Below, one piece after another: positions 20,072 to 29,207 of a DNA stretch of 42,759 bases. The DNA is from Actinomycetota bacterium. Its GTDB lineage: Bacteria; Actinomycetota; Actinomycetes; Nanopelagicales; Nanopelagicaceae. Position 1 is the first letter of the stretch; each line of letters opens with the position of its first letter. A program made the translations under genes and the position numbers. The notes under the pieces are model-generated. The model saw nothing but the letters and a program-made list of their open reading frames with translations, searched no databases and was not told the DNA's origin. The stretch covers positions 1-42,759 of the forward strand of contig WLHC01000006.1 in assembly GCA_009702925.1 (NCBI GenBank), written 5' to 3'.

Positions 20072-20764
20072 ATGACGAGTTCGATGATTGCCGGTGATGA
20101 CGTTCGCACGCGCGACCTTGTAGCACGATCGATTCTTGAAAATGGCCCCTCTACTGCAGCAATTCTTGGGGAGCGACTGGCGCTCACACCTACGGGAATT
20201 CGTAGACACCTAGAACTCCTTATTGCAGATGGTCTAATTGAGGCACGCGAACCTAGATCTGCGGCTATTCGTGGAAGAGGCAGGCCGTCAAAAGTATTTG
20301 TAATGACAGATAAAGGTCGAGGGCAGTTCGAACATTCTTACGATGACTTGGCAGTAGCTGCGCTTAAATTTATGTCATCACAATCTGGTGAACAACTAGT
20401 TGATCAATTCGCACAATCTCGAGCAGATGACATTGAACGAAAAGCGTTGGAATCAATCGCAAAGAGTTCAAACAAAACATCAGCCCTAGCTTCTTTCTTA
20501 ACTGAGCAGGGATATGCAGCAAGCGTGGACGAAAAGCCGATGGGTCAGGAGTTGATTCAGCATCACTGCCCAATTGCTCACGTGGCCGCAGAATTTCCAC
20601 AACTGTGCGAAGCAGAAACCTCAGCACTTTCTAGAGTTTTAGGAACACACGTACAGCGTCTTGCAACTATTGCTCATGGTGATGGTGTTTGCACAACATT
20701 TATTCCAAAATCTTCCACAACTACAACTAGATCGAAAACATCAAGAAACGGGGAACGCGCATGA
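20072..20764 (+). CDS. sufR: SufR, iron-sulfur-sensing repressor of the suf operon
   Basis: SufR is a winged-helix repressor that carries an Fe-S cluster and reports on cluster supply. The 230-residue protein has an N-terminal helix-turn-helix (about residues 15-60, [20 protein letters not shown]) and a basic GRGRPSK wing. The C-terminal cluster-binding region has cysteines at 166 (HHCPIAHVA), 179 (FPQLCEAE) and 207 (HGDGVCTTF). The frame is open to 20003, and GTG 20066 is another possible start, but the -10 hexamer at 20059-20064 sits exactly seven bases before ATG 20072, which fits a leaderless mRNA. The stop overlaps the sufB start by four bases. It is the first gene of the suf operon. Confidence 0.92.
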   Translation: MTSSMIAGDDVRTRDLVARSILENGPSTAAILGERLALTPTGIRRHLELLIADGLIEAREPRSAAIRGRGRPSKVFVMTDKGRGQFEHSYDDLAVAALKFMSSQSGEQLVDQFAQSRADDIERKALESIAKSSNKTSALASFLTEQGYAASVDEKPMGQELIQHHCPIAHVAAEFPQLCEAETSALSRVLGTHVQRLATIAHGDGVCTTFIPKSSTTTTRSKTSRNGERA

Positions 20765-22170
20765 CTACAGCACATCCAGAGCTAGAGGGTCTTGGCAACT
20801 ATGAATATGGTTGGTCAGACAAAAGCGAAATTGGAGAGAATGCAAAGCGCGGTATCAATGAGGATGTCGTTCGAGATATTTCAGCGAAGAAATCAGAGCC
20901 TGCTTGGATGCTTGAGCTTCGGCTCAAGGGGCTTTCACTTTTTGAAAAGAAACCAATGCCAAACTGGGGATCAGATCTATCCGGAATATTTTTCGACACT
21001 ATCAAGTATTTTGTCCGTTCCACTGAAAAGCAGGCAACTACTTGGGACGATCTACCAGATGAAATCAAGAATACATATGATCGCTTAGGTATCCCAGAGG
21101 CGGAAAAACAACGTTTGGTTTCAGGTGTTGCTGCCCAGTATGAATCTGAAGTTGTTTATCACTCGATTCGTGAGGATTTAGCGGCTCAGGGTGTGATTTT
21201 CCTTGACACAGATACAGCTTTGAAAGAGCACCCCGAACTTTTCAAAGAGTATTTTGGAACGGTTATTCCGGTTGGAGACAACAAATTTGCAGCCCTCAAC
21301 ACATCCGTTTGGTCGGGCGGCTCATTTATCTACGTACCAAAGGGTGTTCACGTAGATATTCCTTTGCAGGCATATTTCAGAATTAATACTGAAAACATGG
21401 GTCAGTTCGAAAGAACTTTGATCATTGCTGATGAGGATTCCTACATTCATTATGTAGAGGGATGTACAGCTCCTATCTATAAGTCAGACTCACTTCACTC
21501 TGCAGTTGTTGAAATTATTGTTAAAAAGGGTGCGCGAGTTCGCTATACAACTATCCAAAATTGGTCAAACAATGTTTATAACTTGGTGACAAAGCGCGCC
21601 ACATGCGCAGAGGGTGCAACGATGGAGTGGGTAGATGGAAACATCGGCTCAAAAGTAACCATGAAGTACCCAGCAATTTTCTTGATGGGAGCCCATGCAA
21701 AGGGTGAAACTCTCTCACTTGCATTTGCGGGTGAAGGTCAGCACCAAGATTCGGGCGCGAAAATGGTTCATGCCGCCCCTTACACATCATCATCAGTTAT
21801 CTCAAAATCGGTAGCTCGCGGTGGCGGTCGTACTTCTTACAGAGGTCTTGTGCAAGTACAAGAAGGCGCCCATCATTCAAAGAGCACCGTTAAGTGCGAT
21901 GCACTGTTGGTAGACACAATTTCACGATCTGATACTTATCCTTATGTTGACATTCGCGAGGATGATGTATCGATGGGCCATGAAGCAACTGTTTCAAAAG
22001 TTAGTGACGATCAGCTCTTTTATCTAATGTCACGAGGCCTAAATGAAGACGAAGCAATGGCAATGATTGTTCGTGGATTTATCGAACCGATTGCTCGAGA
22101 GCTTCCGATGGAGTACGCACTTGAACTCAATAGATTGATTGAACTTCAGATGGAAGGTGCCGTAGGTTAA
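20761..22170 (+). CDS. sufB: Fe-S cluster assembly scaffold SufB
   Basis: SufB is the scaffold subunit of the SufBCD complex on which new Fe-S clusters are built in the cytoplasm. The 469-residue protein is full length and has the conserved motifs [43 protein letters not shown] (with the conserved cysteine) and the C-terminal core [20 protein letters not shown]. The first four bases overlap the end of sufR (ATGA), and its TAA shares a base with the sufD ATG (TAATG). No intein or insertion is present, unlike in some actinobacterial SufB proteins, such as that of M. tuberculosis. Confidence 0.98.
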   Translation: MTTAHPELEGLGNYEYGWSDKSEIGENAKRGINEDVVRDISAKKSEPAWMLELRLKGLSLFEKKPMPNWGSDLSGIFFDTIKYFVRSTEKQATTWDDLPDEIKNTYDRLGIPEAEKQRLVSGVAAQYESEVVYHSIREDLAAQGVIFLDTDTALKEHPELFKEYFGTVIPVGDNKFAALNTSVWSGGSFIYVPKGVHVDIPLQAYFRINTENMGQFERTLIIADEDSYIHYVEGCTAPIYKSDSLHSAVVEIIVKKGARVRYTTIQNWSNNVYNLVTKRATCAEGATMEWVDGNIGSKVTMKYPAIFLMGAHAKGETLSLAFAGEGQHQDSGAKMVHAAPYTSSSVISKSVARGGGRTSYRGLVQVQEGAHHSKSTVKCDALLVDTISRSDTYPYVDIREDDVSMGHEATVSKVSDDQLFYLMSRGLNEDEAMAMIVRGFIEPIARELPMEYALELNRLIELQMEGAVG

Positions 22171-23258
22171 TGTCAGTTTTAACAACAAACTATCTCACCC
22201 CATCTGGTAGAGAAGAGGCGTGGAGATTTACTCCACTCAAACGCCTTCACGGATTACATGATGGTGTTGCAGTTATTTCAGATCGCGTATCTCTTTCAGT
22301 AAAGAATGCATTACCTAAGGGTGCTTCCTTCATTCGTGAAGATTTAAGTCCTCTAGCCCAAAGCGATGATGTAATTATTGAACGAATTAGAGGTGCTTCA
22401 AAGAGCGTTTCTCACTTATCCATTGCAGCAAATTCAGAAATAGCCGAGCCAATTTTTCTATCAAGATCTAAAGGGGCTGTAGATACTGCTGAGTTTTCAC
22501 GCGTAAGAATATCTCTGGGAGCAAATGCCAGAGCTACAGTTATAGTTGAAAACACAACGGACACAGTTTTGGCTGAAGATCTGGAAATATCTCTGGCAGC
22601 TGGATCGGATTTGAAGTTTGTAACTATTCAAGAATTTGAATCCAAATCTGTTTACACAGCAAGACATCACGCAGTAATCGATAAAGATGCAACATTTAAA
22701 TCAGTAACGGTTACCGTCGGTGGAGATGTTGTACGAATACTTCCAACAGTTGAATTCATTGCCCCCGGCGCCTCAGCTAATCTCTTAGGGGTTTACTTTG
22801 CAACTGCTGGGCAATTTTTTGAGCATCGCATTCATGTGGATCATGCGGTGCCTCATGCAAAATCCAACGTTAACTACAAAGGCGCACTTGCTGGACAAGA
22901 TGCGCACACAGTTTGGATTGGGGATGTATTAATTCGTGCTGCTGCAGAAGGCACGGATACATACGAGTTAAATAGAAATTTACTTCTCAGCGATGGTGCT
23001 CGAGCAGATTCAGTTCCTAACTTAGAGATTGAAACGGGAGAGATCATTGGAGCGGGCCATGCCAGTACAACAGGTCGCTTTGATGATGAACAACTCTTCT
23101 ACCTCATGTCTCGAGGGATTTCAGTTAGCGATGCTAGACGCCTGGTAGTTCGTGGATTTTTCAATGAGATCGTTCTAGAGATCGGTGATCAAGTAGTTCA
23201 GGATCGAATTATGGATCGAATTGATTCTGAGTTAGAGAAGGCGGCCAGCAATGTCTGA
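22170..23258 (+). CDS. sufD: Fe-S cluster assembly protein SufD
   Basis: SufD is the partner of SufB in the SufBC2D scaffold complex. The 362-residue protein is weakly conserved at the start (REEAWRFTPLKRL is the family motif) and clearly SufB/SufD-like at the end. The right-handed beta-helix region has the HRIHVDHAVPHAKSNVNYKGAL segment, and the C-terminus has [16 protein letters not shown] followed by ARRLVVRGFF. It starts on the last base of the sufB stop and overlaps the following Rieske gene by eight bases. Confidence 0.95.
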   Translation: MSVLTTNYLTPSGREEAWRFTPLKRLHGLHDGVAVISDRVSLSVKNALPKGASFIREDLSPLAQSDDVIIERIRGASKSVSHLSIAANSEIAEPIFLSRSKGAVDTAEFSRVRISLGANARATVIVENTTDTVLAEDLEISLAAGSDLKFVTIQEFESKSVYTARHHAVIDKDATFKSVTVTVGGDVVRILPTVEFIAPGASANLLGVYFATAGQFFEHRIHVDHAVPHAKSNVNYKGALAGQDAHTVWIGDVLIRAAAEGTDTYELNRNLLLSDGARADSVPNLEIETGEIIGAGHASTTGRFDDEQLFYLMSRGISVSDARRLVVRGFFNEIVLEIGDQVVQDRIMDRIDSELEKAASNV

Positions 23259-23547
23259 TTTGCAGTTGGACGAGATTCATGAGGGCAAGCCAGTGCTTCT
23301 AGAAAAAAGTGGAAAATCAATCTGTGTTGCTCGAGTTGGACAGGAAGTTTTTGCGGTTGCAGATACATGTTCGCATTCAGAGGCTTCACTTTCTGAAGGC
23401 GAAACCGATGGCTTCAAGATTGAATGTTGGCTTCATGGAGCAGAGTTTGATCTGCGCACCGGCGAAGCTTTGACATTGCCTGCAAACATTGCGTTGGAGA
23501 CATATTCAGTAAAAATAGACGGAAACTCCGTCACGGTTGAGATTTAA
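23251..23547 (+). CDS. Rieske-type [2Fe-2S] ferredoxin of the suf operon
   Basis: This 98-residue protein is a small soluble Rieske ferredoxin like those of dioxygenase systems (BphA3/NirD family). The cluster ligands are visible as Cys40-x-His42 (TCSHSE) and Cys59-xx-His62 (CWLHGAEFD), followed by the FDLRTGEAL stretch. Its gene overlaps sufD by eight bases and is 21 bases from sufC, so it belongs to the suf operon. Such a Rieske gene between sufD and sufC is common in actinobacteria. Its exact job, perhaps electron supply for cluster assembly, is not established and is inference. Confidence 0.9.
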   Translation: MSDLQLDEIHEGKPVLLEKSGKSICVARVGQEVFAVADTCSHSEASLSEGETDGFKIECWLHGAEFDLRTGEALTLPANIALETYSVKIDGNSVTVEI

Positions 23548-23568
23548 TTACTAGAGAGAAGAGAAAAA

Positions 23569-24321
23569 ATGAGCACACTAGAAATCCGCGGGCTTGAGGT
23601 TACAGTCGATACCGATAATGGAGTTGTTGAAATTCTCAAAGGAGTTGACTTAACGATCAAATCAGGAGAGACCCACGCGATTATGGGTCCAAATGGATCA
23701 GGAAAATCAACTCTTGCTTACTCAATTGCAGGTCATCCAAAGTACACAATCACTCGTGGAAGCGTGACTTTAGATGGTGAAGATGTTCTTGAAATGAGTG
23801 TTGATGAAAGAGCTAAGGCTGGTCTATTTTTGGCAATGCAATACCCAGTTGAAGTTCCTGGCGTTTCAGTATCCAACTTCCTTCGCACTGCAGCAACGGC
23901 TCTTCGCGGAGAGGCTCCAAAGCTTCGTACATGGGTGACAGAAGTAAAGTCTGCAATGGAAGCGTTAAATATGGATCCGGCATTTGCAACGAGAAATGTT
24001 AATGAAGGCTTTTCAGGTGGAGAGAAAAAGCGCCATGAAATCATGCAGCTCGAATTACTAAAGCCAAAAATGGCAATTTTAGATGAAACCGACTCAGGGT
24101 TAGATGTGGATGCTTTACGCATTGTTTCCGAGGGCGTGAATCGAGCAAAAGAAGCCAATAACTTAGGCGTTATTTTGATTACCCACTACACAAGAATTCT
24201 TCGTTACATAAAGCCTGATTTTGTTCATGTTTTTGCAAACGGTCGCATTGTTGAACAGGGCGGACCTGAACTTGCAGAGAAGCTTGAAGCGAACGGTTAT
24301 GCCGATTACGTTAGCAAGTAA
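23569..24321 (+). CDS. sufC: Fe-S cluster assembly ATPase SufC
   Basis: SufC is the ABC-type ATPase that drives conformational change of the SufBCD scaffold. The 250-residue protein has Walker A GPNGSGKST at residues 40-48 and the SufC-specific YPVEVPGVSVSNFLR segment. The signature motif is FSGGEKKRHE and Walker B is MAILDETDSGLD. The H-loop histidine lies in ILITHYTRILRYI. A purine-rich stretch (GAGAGAAGAGA) lies before the ATG but is a poor Shine-Dalgarno. It follows the Rieske gene after 21 bases and precedes sufS by eight. Confidence 0.98.
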   Translation: MSTLEIRGLEVTVDTDNGVVEILKGVDLTIKSGETHAIMGPNGSGKSTLAYSIAGHPKYTITRGSVTLDGEDVLEMSVDERAKAGLFLAMQYPVEVPGVSVSNFLRTAATALRGEAPKLRTWVTEVKSAMEALNMDPAFATRNVNEGFSGGEKKRHEIMQLELLKPKMAILDETDSGLDVDALRIVSEGVNRAKEANNLGVILITHYTRILRYIKPDFVHVFANGRIVEQGGPELAEKLEANGYADYVSK

Positions 24322-24329
24322 GTAGTTCC

Positions 24330-25568
24330 ATGAGTTTAGATGTCGCAGCTATTCGTAAAGATTTCCCAATCTTTAACCGAACAGTTCGCGATGGAAAAAA
24401 ACTCATATACCTGGATAGTGGTGCCACCAGTCAAAAACCAAATTCTGTAATTGAAGCTGAAGGCGATTTTTATAGATTTCATAACGCTGCTGTCCATCGT
24501 GGTGCTCATCAGTTAGCAGAAGAGGCCACTGATGCATATGAAGGCGCTCGTGCAAAGGTTGCATCTTTCTTAGGGGCAAGAGAAGAAGAAATTGTTTTCA
24601 CAAAGGGTGCCACTGAGTCTTTAAATTTGATCGCATACGCAATGGGAAATGCACCCGCTAGTTCTCGATTTGCGCTGACTGCTAAGGATCGAATTGTTGT
24701 CACGGAGATGGAACACCATGCCAATCTGATCCCTTGGCAGCAATTAGCCGCACGCACGGGGGCGCAATTGTCTTGGTTTGAAGTTCTGCCTAATGGTCGG
24801 CTTGATCTTAATTCGATTAACACGGTAATTACAGAAAATACAAAGGTCGTTGCGTTAACACACCAATCAAATGTATTGGGAACAATTAATCCTTTGGATG
24901 CAATAGTCGCTCGCGCACATGAAGTTGGCGCCTTTGTTGTACTTGATGCATGTCAATCTGTTCCACACATGCCAATAGTTGTAGAGACGCTCGGAGTCGA
25001 TTTTCTTGTTTTTTCAGGACATAAAGCAATTGGTCCAACAGGTGTCGGGGTCCTTTGGAGTTCTGTCCTAGAAGATTTACCTCCATTTCTTTTTGGCGGC
25101 TCAATGATTGAAAACGTAACAATGGAGTCTGCCACGTGGGCACCTGCGCCTAAACGATTTGAAGCGGGCGTTCCGAATATGGCTCAGGCAGTTGGTTTAG
25201 GTGCTGCCATAGATTATTTGAATAAAGTTGGAATGGATAAAATTCATCAACACGAAAAGCAATTGACGAAGTATTTTTTAGAACGGTTACAAAAAGTTCC
25301 AACATTAAAGATTATCGGACCTACCGATCTTGAACTACGAGGTTCTTGTATTTCATTTACTGTGGGGCAGATCCATCCTCATGATCTAGGTCAATATCTA
25401 GACAGTCAGGGAGTTGCTGTCCGAACCGGTCATCACTGTGCTTGGCCTTTGACTCGAAAATTAGGCGTGCCTGCAACTACTAGAGCTTCGCTATATCTCT
25501 ACAACCAAGAAGAAGATTGCGATTTACTTGTGGATGCAATTGTTAACGCACAGAAATACTTTGCATGA
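24330..25568 (+). CDS. sufS: Cysteine desulfurase SufS
   Basis: SufS is the pyridoxal-phosphate enzyme that takes sulfur from cysteine and hands it, as persulfide, to SufU. The 412-residue protein is a group II desulfurase. It has the cofactor lysine Lys232 in SGHKAIGPTGVGVLW, the HHANLIPWQQLA motif with the stacking histidine, and the catalytic Cys370 in VRTGHHCAWPL. The stop overlaps the sufU start by four bases (ATGA), matching the fact that SufU is its sulfur acceptor. Confidence 0.98.
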   Translation: MSLDVAAIRKDFPIFNRTVRDGKKLIYLDSGATSQKPNSVIEAEGDFYRFHNAAVHRGAHQLAEEATDAYEGARAKVASFLGAREEEIVFTKGATESLNLIAYAMGNAPASSRFALTAKDRIVVTEMEHHANLIPWQQLAARTGAQLSWFEVLPNGRLDLNSINTVITENTKVVALTHQSNVLGTINPLDAIVARAHEVGAFVVLDACQSVPHMPIVVETLGVDFLVFSGHKAIGPTGVGVLWSSVLEDLPPFLFGGSMIENVTMESATWAPAPKRFEAGVPNMAQAVGLGAAIDYLNKVGMDKIHQHEKQLTKYFLERLQKVPTLKIIGPTDLELRGSCISFTVGQIHPHDLGQYLDSQGVAVRTGHHCAWPLTRKLGVPATTRASLYLYNQEEDCDLLVDAIVNAQKYFA

Positions 25569-26032
25569 TGGAGTTAGATAGCCTCTACCAAGAAGTGATC
25601 CTGGATCACTATAAACATCCACTTAATAAAGGGCTTTCAGAAAAATATGGGGTTCAGGTACACCACATAAATCCAAGTTGTGGAGATGAAATAACTCTTA
25701 ATCTCTCTGTAGAAGGTGGGATTATCAAATCAATCACATGGGATGGCGTCGGTTGCTCGATTTCGCAGGCCAGTGTCTCGATCGTCAGTGATCTGCTGCT
25801 CAATAAAACTCTTGAGCAAGCAGCTTCCATAACGAATGACTTTGTCGAACTGATGCACAGTAAAGGCACGAAAGAGGGAGATCCTGCAATCCTCGAGGAC
25901 GCAGTAGCGCTGGCTGGTGTCTCAAAGTTTCCCGCTCGAATTAAATGCGCTTTGCTCGGGTGGATGGCCTTTAAGGATGCAGCCGTTAGAATTAAACAGT
26001 TAAATGAATCAGAAAATAGAGGGAGCAACTAA
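25565..26032 (+). CDS. sufU: Zinc-dependent sulfurtransferase SufU
   Basis: SufU accepts sulfur from SufS through zinc-ligand exchange and passes it to the SufBCD scaffold. The 155-residue protein keeps the zinc ligands Cys39 and Asp41 (NPSCGDE), Cys64 (GVGCSIS) and Cys128 (RIKCALLGW). The insertion that separates SufU from IscU lies between the last two. Two ATGs stand in tandem at the start (25565 and 25568); the first overlaps the sufS stop. Its stop shares a base with the sufT ATG. SufE is absent from the operon, so SufU is the sulfur acceptor here. Confidence 0.96.
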   Translation: MMELDSLYQEVILDHYKHPLNKGLSEKYGVQVHHINPSCGDEITLNLSVEGGIIKSITWDGVGCSISQASVSIVSDLLLNKTLEQAASITNDFVELMHSKGTKEGDPAILEDAVALAGVSKFPARIKCALLGWMAFKDAAVRIKQLNESENRGSN

Positions 26033-26343
26033 TGACAACTTCAATCGAGGATGTAACTGAGGCGATGAAGGATGTAGTTGATCCAGAACTTGGAATCAAT
26101 GTTGTCGACCTAGGTCTTATTTACGATGTCATGGTGGACGAAGCTAATATTGCGATACTTAACATGACATTAACATCGGCTGCTTGCCCATTGCAGGATG
26201 TAATTGAAGATCAGACAAGGGCTGCATTAGCGGGAATGACAAATGATGTAAAAATTAACTGGGTATGGATGCCACCTTGGGGGCCAGACAAGATTAGTGA
26301 TGATGGGAGAGATCAGCTTCGTGCTCTAGGTTTCACGGTTTAA
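26032..26343 (+). CDS. sufT: SufT / MIP18-family (DUF59) Fe-S maturation protein
   Basis: This 103-residue protein is a single-domain DUF59 (MIP18/PaaD-like) protein. The family motif VDPELGINVVDLGLIYDV is complete, followed by MTLTSAACPL with the conserved cysteine, and WMPPWGPDKIS. DUF59 proteins in suf operons (SufT) help mature or deliver Fe-S clusters to target proteins. It starts on the last base of the sufU stop, three bases before the ABC exporter gene. The family call is secure; the function is known only in outline. Confidence 0.94.
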   Translation: MTTSIEDVTEAMKDVVDPELGINVVDLGLIYDVMVDEANIAILNMTLTSAACPLQDVIEDQTRAALAGMTNDVKINWVWMPPWGPDKISDDGRDQLRALGFTV

Positions 26344-26346
26344 GAA

Positions 26347-28218
26347 ATGTCGATGCATGGTGCATGGCTGAACTACCGTTCGATGACGGCAGATCCATCA
26401 CTTAAAGAGCAGAAACTTAAGCCAGGAACAGTCAAGAGAATTTTCTCTTTTGCCAAACCCTACCAAGTAAGTATCTATATTTATTTGGCTACAGTTGTTG
26501 TAGATGCAGCATTGATTGTTGCAACTCCACTTTTGTTAAAAAAACTTATCGACGATGGTGTTATTCCAAAAGATTCTTCAGTAGTTACCCAATTAGCGTT
26601 TTTTGTCGCTCTCATTGCAATTGCAGATGCCGCCTTTAATATGATGGGAAGGTATTTTTCCTCAAGAATTGGTGAAGGCCTAATTTTTGATTTGAGATCT
26701 TTGGTATTTGCACATGTCCAAAAGCAGTCGATTGCATTTTTTACTCGCACTCAGACAGGTGCGCTTATTTCTAGGATTAATTCGGATGTTATCGGAGCGC
26801 AACAGGCATTTACTTCGACTCTTTCTGGTTTAGTGAGCAATGTCGTTAGCCTTTTGTTGGTTGGAATTACCATGTTGATTTTGTCATGGCAGATAACGCT
26901 TTTCTCCTTATTGATGTTGCCTTTGTTCCTGATTCCAACTAAATGGGTAGGCCGTCGATTGCAATCACTTACTCGTGAATCTTTCACACTAAATTCAGAA
27001 ATGTCTAGCACTATGACCGAACGTTTCAATGTTTCGGGTGCCATGCTGGTTTCACTCTATGGCCAGCCACTACGTGAGGAAGCTGGTTTTCGAGTACGTG
27101 CACGTCGAGTGGCAGATATTGGCATCAAGACCGCCATGCTAAATAGACTTTTCTTTATCGCCCTAACAAGTGTGGCTGCAATTGCGACAGCGATCGCATA
27201 TGGAATTGGTGGCCATCTGGCAATAAATGGTGGACTAACAGTTGGGACCTTGCTTGCAATTACTGCTTTGTTAGCACGACTTTACGGCCCATTAACGGCA
27301 TTATCCAATGTCAGGATTGACGTTATGACATCACTTGTATCTTTTGAACGAGTTTTTGAAGTTCTAGACCTTGAACCAATGGTCAAGGATAGAAATGGTG
27401 CTATTGCGCTCAATTCTTCAAGGGGAAAAATTGAGTTTAAAAATGTTGGATTTTCGTATCCGAATGCACAAGAGATTTCTTTGGCTTCACTTGAATCAGT
27501 GGCCAAGGCTGAAACAGTCCCATCTGGGATTGTTTTAAAGGGACTATCTTTCATTGTTGAACCAGGTACTACAACTGCTTTAGTCGGGCCTTCGGGTGCA
27601 GGCAAGACGACAATAAGTGCACTTATACCGCGGCTCTACGACGTAACTGATGGATCTATCACAATTGATGGAAATGACATTCGTGATGTGACCTTAGAAT
27701 CACTTCGAAATTCAATTGGCGTCGTCATGCAAGATGCACATCTGTTTCACGAGAGTATCGCCGAAAACTTACGGTATGCAAAGCAAGATGCGACTCAAGA
27801 TGAGATGCAGAGCGCATGCGAGGCCGCGCAAATTTGGGATCTAGTTAAGTCACTGCCTAATGGGTTCGAAACCATGGTGGGTGAACGCGGCCATCGTCTC
27901 TCAGGTGGTGAGAAACAGCGATTAGCTATCGCGCGATTACTTTTGAAATCTCCATCAATCGTCATACTCGATGAAGCAACTGCCCATCTGGATTCAGAAA
28001 ACGAACAGCTTGTACATGCTGCCCTGTCTAATGCACTTAAGGGGAGAACTAGCATTGTTATTGCTCACCGATTAAGTACGGTACGTGAGGCTGATCAGAT
28101 TCTTGTTCTAGACAAGGGCGTGATAGTTGAGCAAGGCAAACACGATGAACTGATTGCACGTGGCGGTTTATATTCAGAACTATATAACCGACAAGATCTA
28201 ACGGGTACGACGAATTAG
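26347..28218 (+). CDS. ABC-type exporter, fused membrane and ATPase domains
   Basis: This 623-residue protein is a half-size ABC exporter (ABCB/MdlB type) that should work as a dimer in the cytoplasmic membrane. The N-terminal half has about six membrane segments (roughly residues 35-320). The ATPase half has Walker A GPSGAGKTT near residue 414, signature LSGGEKQR at about 518, Walker B IVILDEATAHLD and the IVIAHRLST histidine. Between the A-loop (FSYPNAQ) and the KGLSF strand is a roughly 20-residue insert (EISLASLESVAKAE...) that I recall from actinobacterial relatives. It starts three bases after sufT, so it is probably cotranscribed with the suf genes. The substrate cannot be told from the sequence. 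Its 3' end overlaps the convergent SURF1 gene by 21 bases. Confidence 0.92.
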   Translation: MSMHGAWLNYRSMTADPSLKEQKLKPGTVKRIFSFAKPYQVSIYIYLATVVVDAALIVATPLLLKKLIDDGVIPKDSSVVTQLAFFVALIAIADAAFNMMGRYFSSRIGEGLIFDLRSLVFAHVQKQSIAFFTRTQTGALISRINSDVIGAQQAFTSTLSGLVSNVVSLLLVGITMLILSWQITLFSLLMLPLFLIPTKWVGRRLQSLTRESFTLNSEMSSTMTERFNVSGAMLVSLYGQPLREEAGFRVRARRVADIGIKTAMLNRLFFIALTSVAAIATAIAYGIGGHLAINGGLTVGTLLAITALLARLYGPLTALSNVRIDVMTSLVSFERVFEVLDLEPMVKDRNGAIALNSSRGKIEFKNVGFSYPNAQEISLASLESVAKAETVPSGIVLKGLSFIVEPGTTTALVGPSGAGKTTISALIPRLYDVTDGSITIDGNDIRDVTLESLRNSIGVVMQDAHLFHESIAENLRYAKQDATQDEMQSACEAAQIWDLVKSLPNGFETMVGERGHRLSGGEKQRLAIARLLLKSPSIVILDEATAHLDSENEQLVHAALSNALKGRTSIVIAHRLSTVREADQILVLDKGVIVEQGKHDELIARGGLYSELYNRQDLTGTTN

Positions 28219-28923
28219 AATTCTTCCATAAATGATTAAGCCACTAAAAAACAACCATTGCAGCGCATAGGCCATATGAGGACCATCGCTTAGCTCAGGT
28301 AATTGCGCCGGAACATCAGGAGTTAATTGCGGTAGAGAGCCACTTATTAAGTCAATGTAATATTTTTCAGTTTCCAATTGAGACTGCGCATTTAATTTAC
28401 TGACGATTCCTTCTCCACTAGAACTAATTGCAAAGAAAGCACCTCGCGGTAGGGATGAATCCAGACGGACTCGACCTTCGATTTCTACTTGCCCTAGGGG
28501 AAGTGATGGTATCGAGGGCTTAGTCAGTGCGGTTTCACCAGCTTGAACCCACCCCCGGTCAACCCAGAACTTTTCACCGGTGGTTACGCGAAATAAAGTT
28601 AAAACTTGAAATCCATATTTACCTTCGAAGTATCTGTTTCTCAGCAAAATCTGTTGGTCTTTATCAAACTCGCCAAGGGCGCGAACAATTCGCCATTCAT
28701 ACGATTGAGCGGTACTAGAAAGATTTGGGACTTGATCAAGTCCTATAGATTGTTGAGTAATACGTTCTTTAATTACAGTATTTCGTTCATGTCGGTCAAC
28801 ACCTCGTTGATACTGCCACTGAGCACCCCATAAACAAAGCACAAAAAGCAAAAGGGCCACCAATGACTTGAAAATCGGCCATGATTCTTTTTGCTTAGAA
28901 TCTGGGTTTTGCTTCAGTGACAT
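28198..28923 (-). CDS. SURF1 family cytochrome oxidase assembly protein
   Basis: SURF1 proteins help insert heme A into cytochrome c oxidase. The 241-residue protein has the family architecture: an N-terminal membrane helix (about residues 18-36) followed by the WQYQRGVDRHERN motif, a large outside domain with FWVDRGWVQAG, and a C-terminal helix preceded by GPHMAYALQWLFF. It fits with ctaA, which makes heme A, elsewhere in this window. The start overlaps the stop of the DUF3099 gene by one base (TAATG). The 3' end overlaps the convergent ABC exporter gene by 21 bases. Confidence 0.93.
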   Translation of the reverse strand: MSLKQNPDSKQKESWPIFKSLVALLLFVLCLWGAQWQYQRGVDRHERNTVIKERITQQSIGLDQVPNLSSTAQSYEWRIVRALGEFDKDQQILLRNRYFEGKYGFQVLTLFRVTTGEKFWVDRGWVQAGETALTKPSIPSLPLGQVEIEGRVRLDSSLPRGAFFAISSSGEGIVSKLNAQSQLETEKYYIDLISGSLPQLTPDVPAQLPELSDGPHMAYALQWLFFSGLIIYGRILIRRTR

Positions 28924-29195
28924 TAATCAATTGCCAGTGGTTTATCTTTTAAAACATCTTCTCGGGTAGAGATTGTTTCGCGTCCAGCATTAGCTATGAC
29001 AACTGCGAAATAGGGCAAAGTTACCGCTCCTAAAAGTGCGAACCATCGATATGGACTAGGCAATATAACCGTTAATATGAAGCAAGCGGTTCGTATCATC
29101 ATTGAAATAAAATAACGTTTTTGTCGACCTGCTTGATCTCTTGTCAGGGCAGAAGGGGCTGTTGTGATTTCAAAAACCTTCTTCTCTTTACCCAT
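28923..29195 (-). CDS. DUF3099 family membrane protein
   Basis: This 90-residue protein matches the actinobacterial DUF3099 family: an N-terminal EITTAPSALTRDQAGRQKRY stretch, then two membrane helices (about residues 30-47 and 50-70, with the motif SMMIRTACF), then VIANAGRE. Function unknown. It is coupled to SURF1 by a one-base overlap, which suggests some link to respiratory membrane proteins, but that is only context. A -10 hexamer lies six bases before its ATG, so its mRNA is probably leaderless. Confidence 0.88.
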   Translation of the reverse strand: MGKEKKVFEITTAPSALTRDQAGRQKRYFISMMIRTACFILTVILPSPYRWFALLGAVTLPYFAVVIANAGRETISTREDVLKDKPLAID

Positions 29196-29201
29196 TTCTT
29201 A

Positions 29202-29207
29202 AGGGTA
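29202..29207 (-). promoter_or_regulatory. -10 element of the DUF3099-SURF1 unit, leaderless type
   Basis: On the minus strand TACCCT ends 6 bases before the ATG at 29195, without a Shine-Dalgarno between them. Same arrangement as at coaE, uvrB and pheS. Confidence 0.55.
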
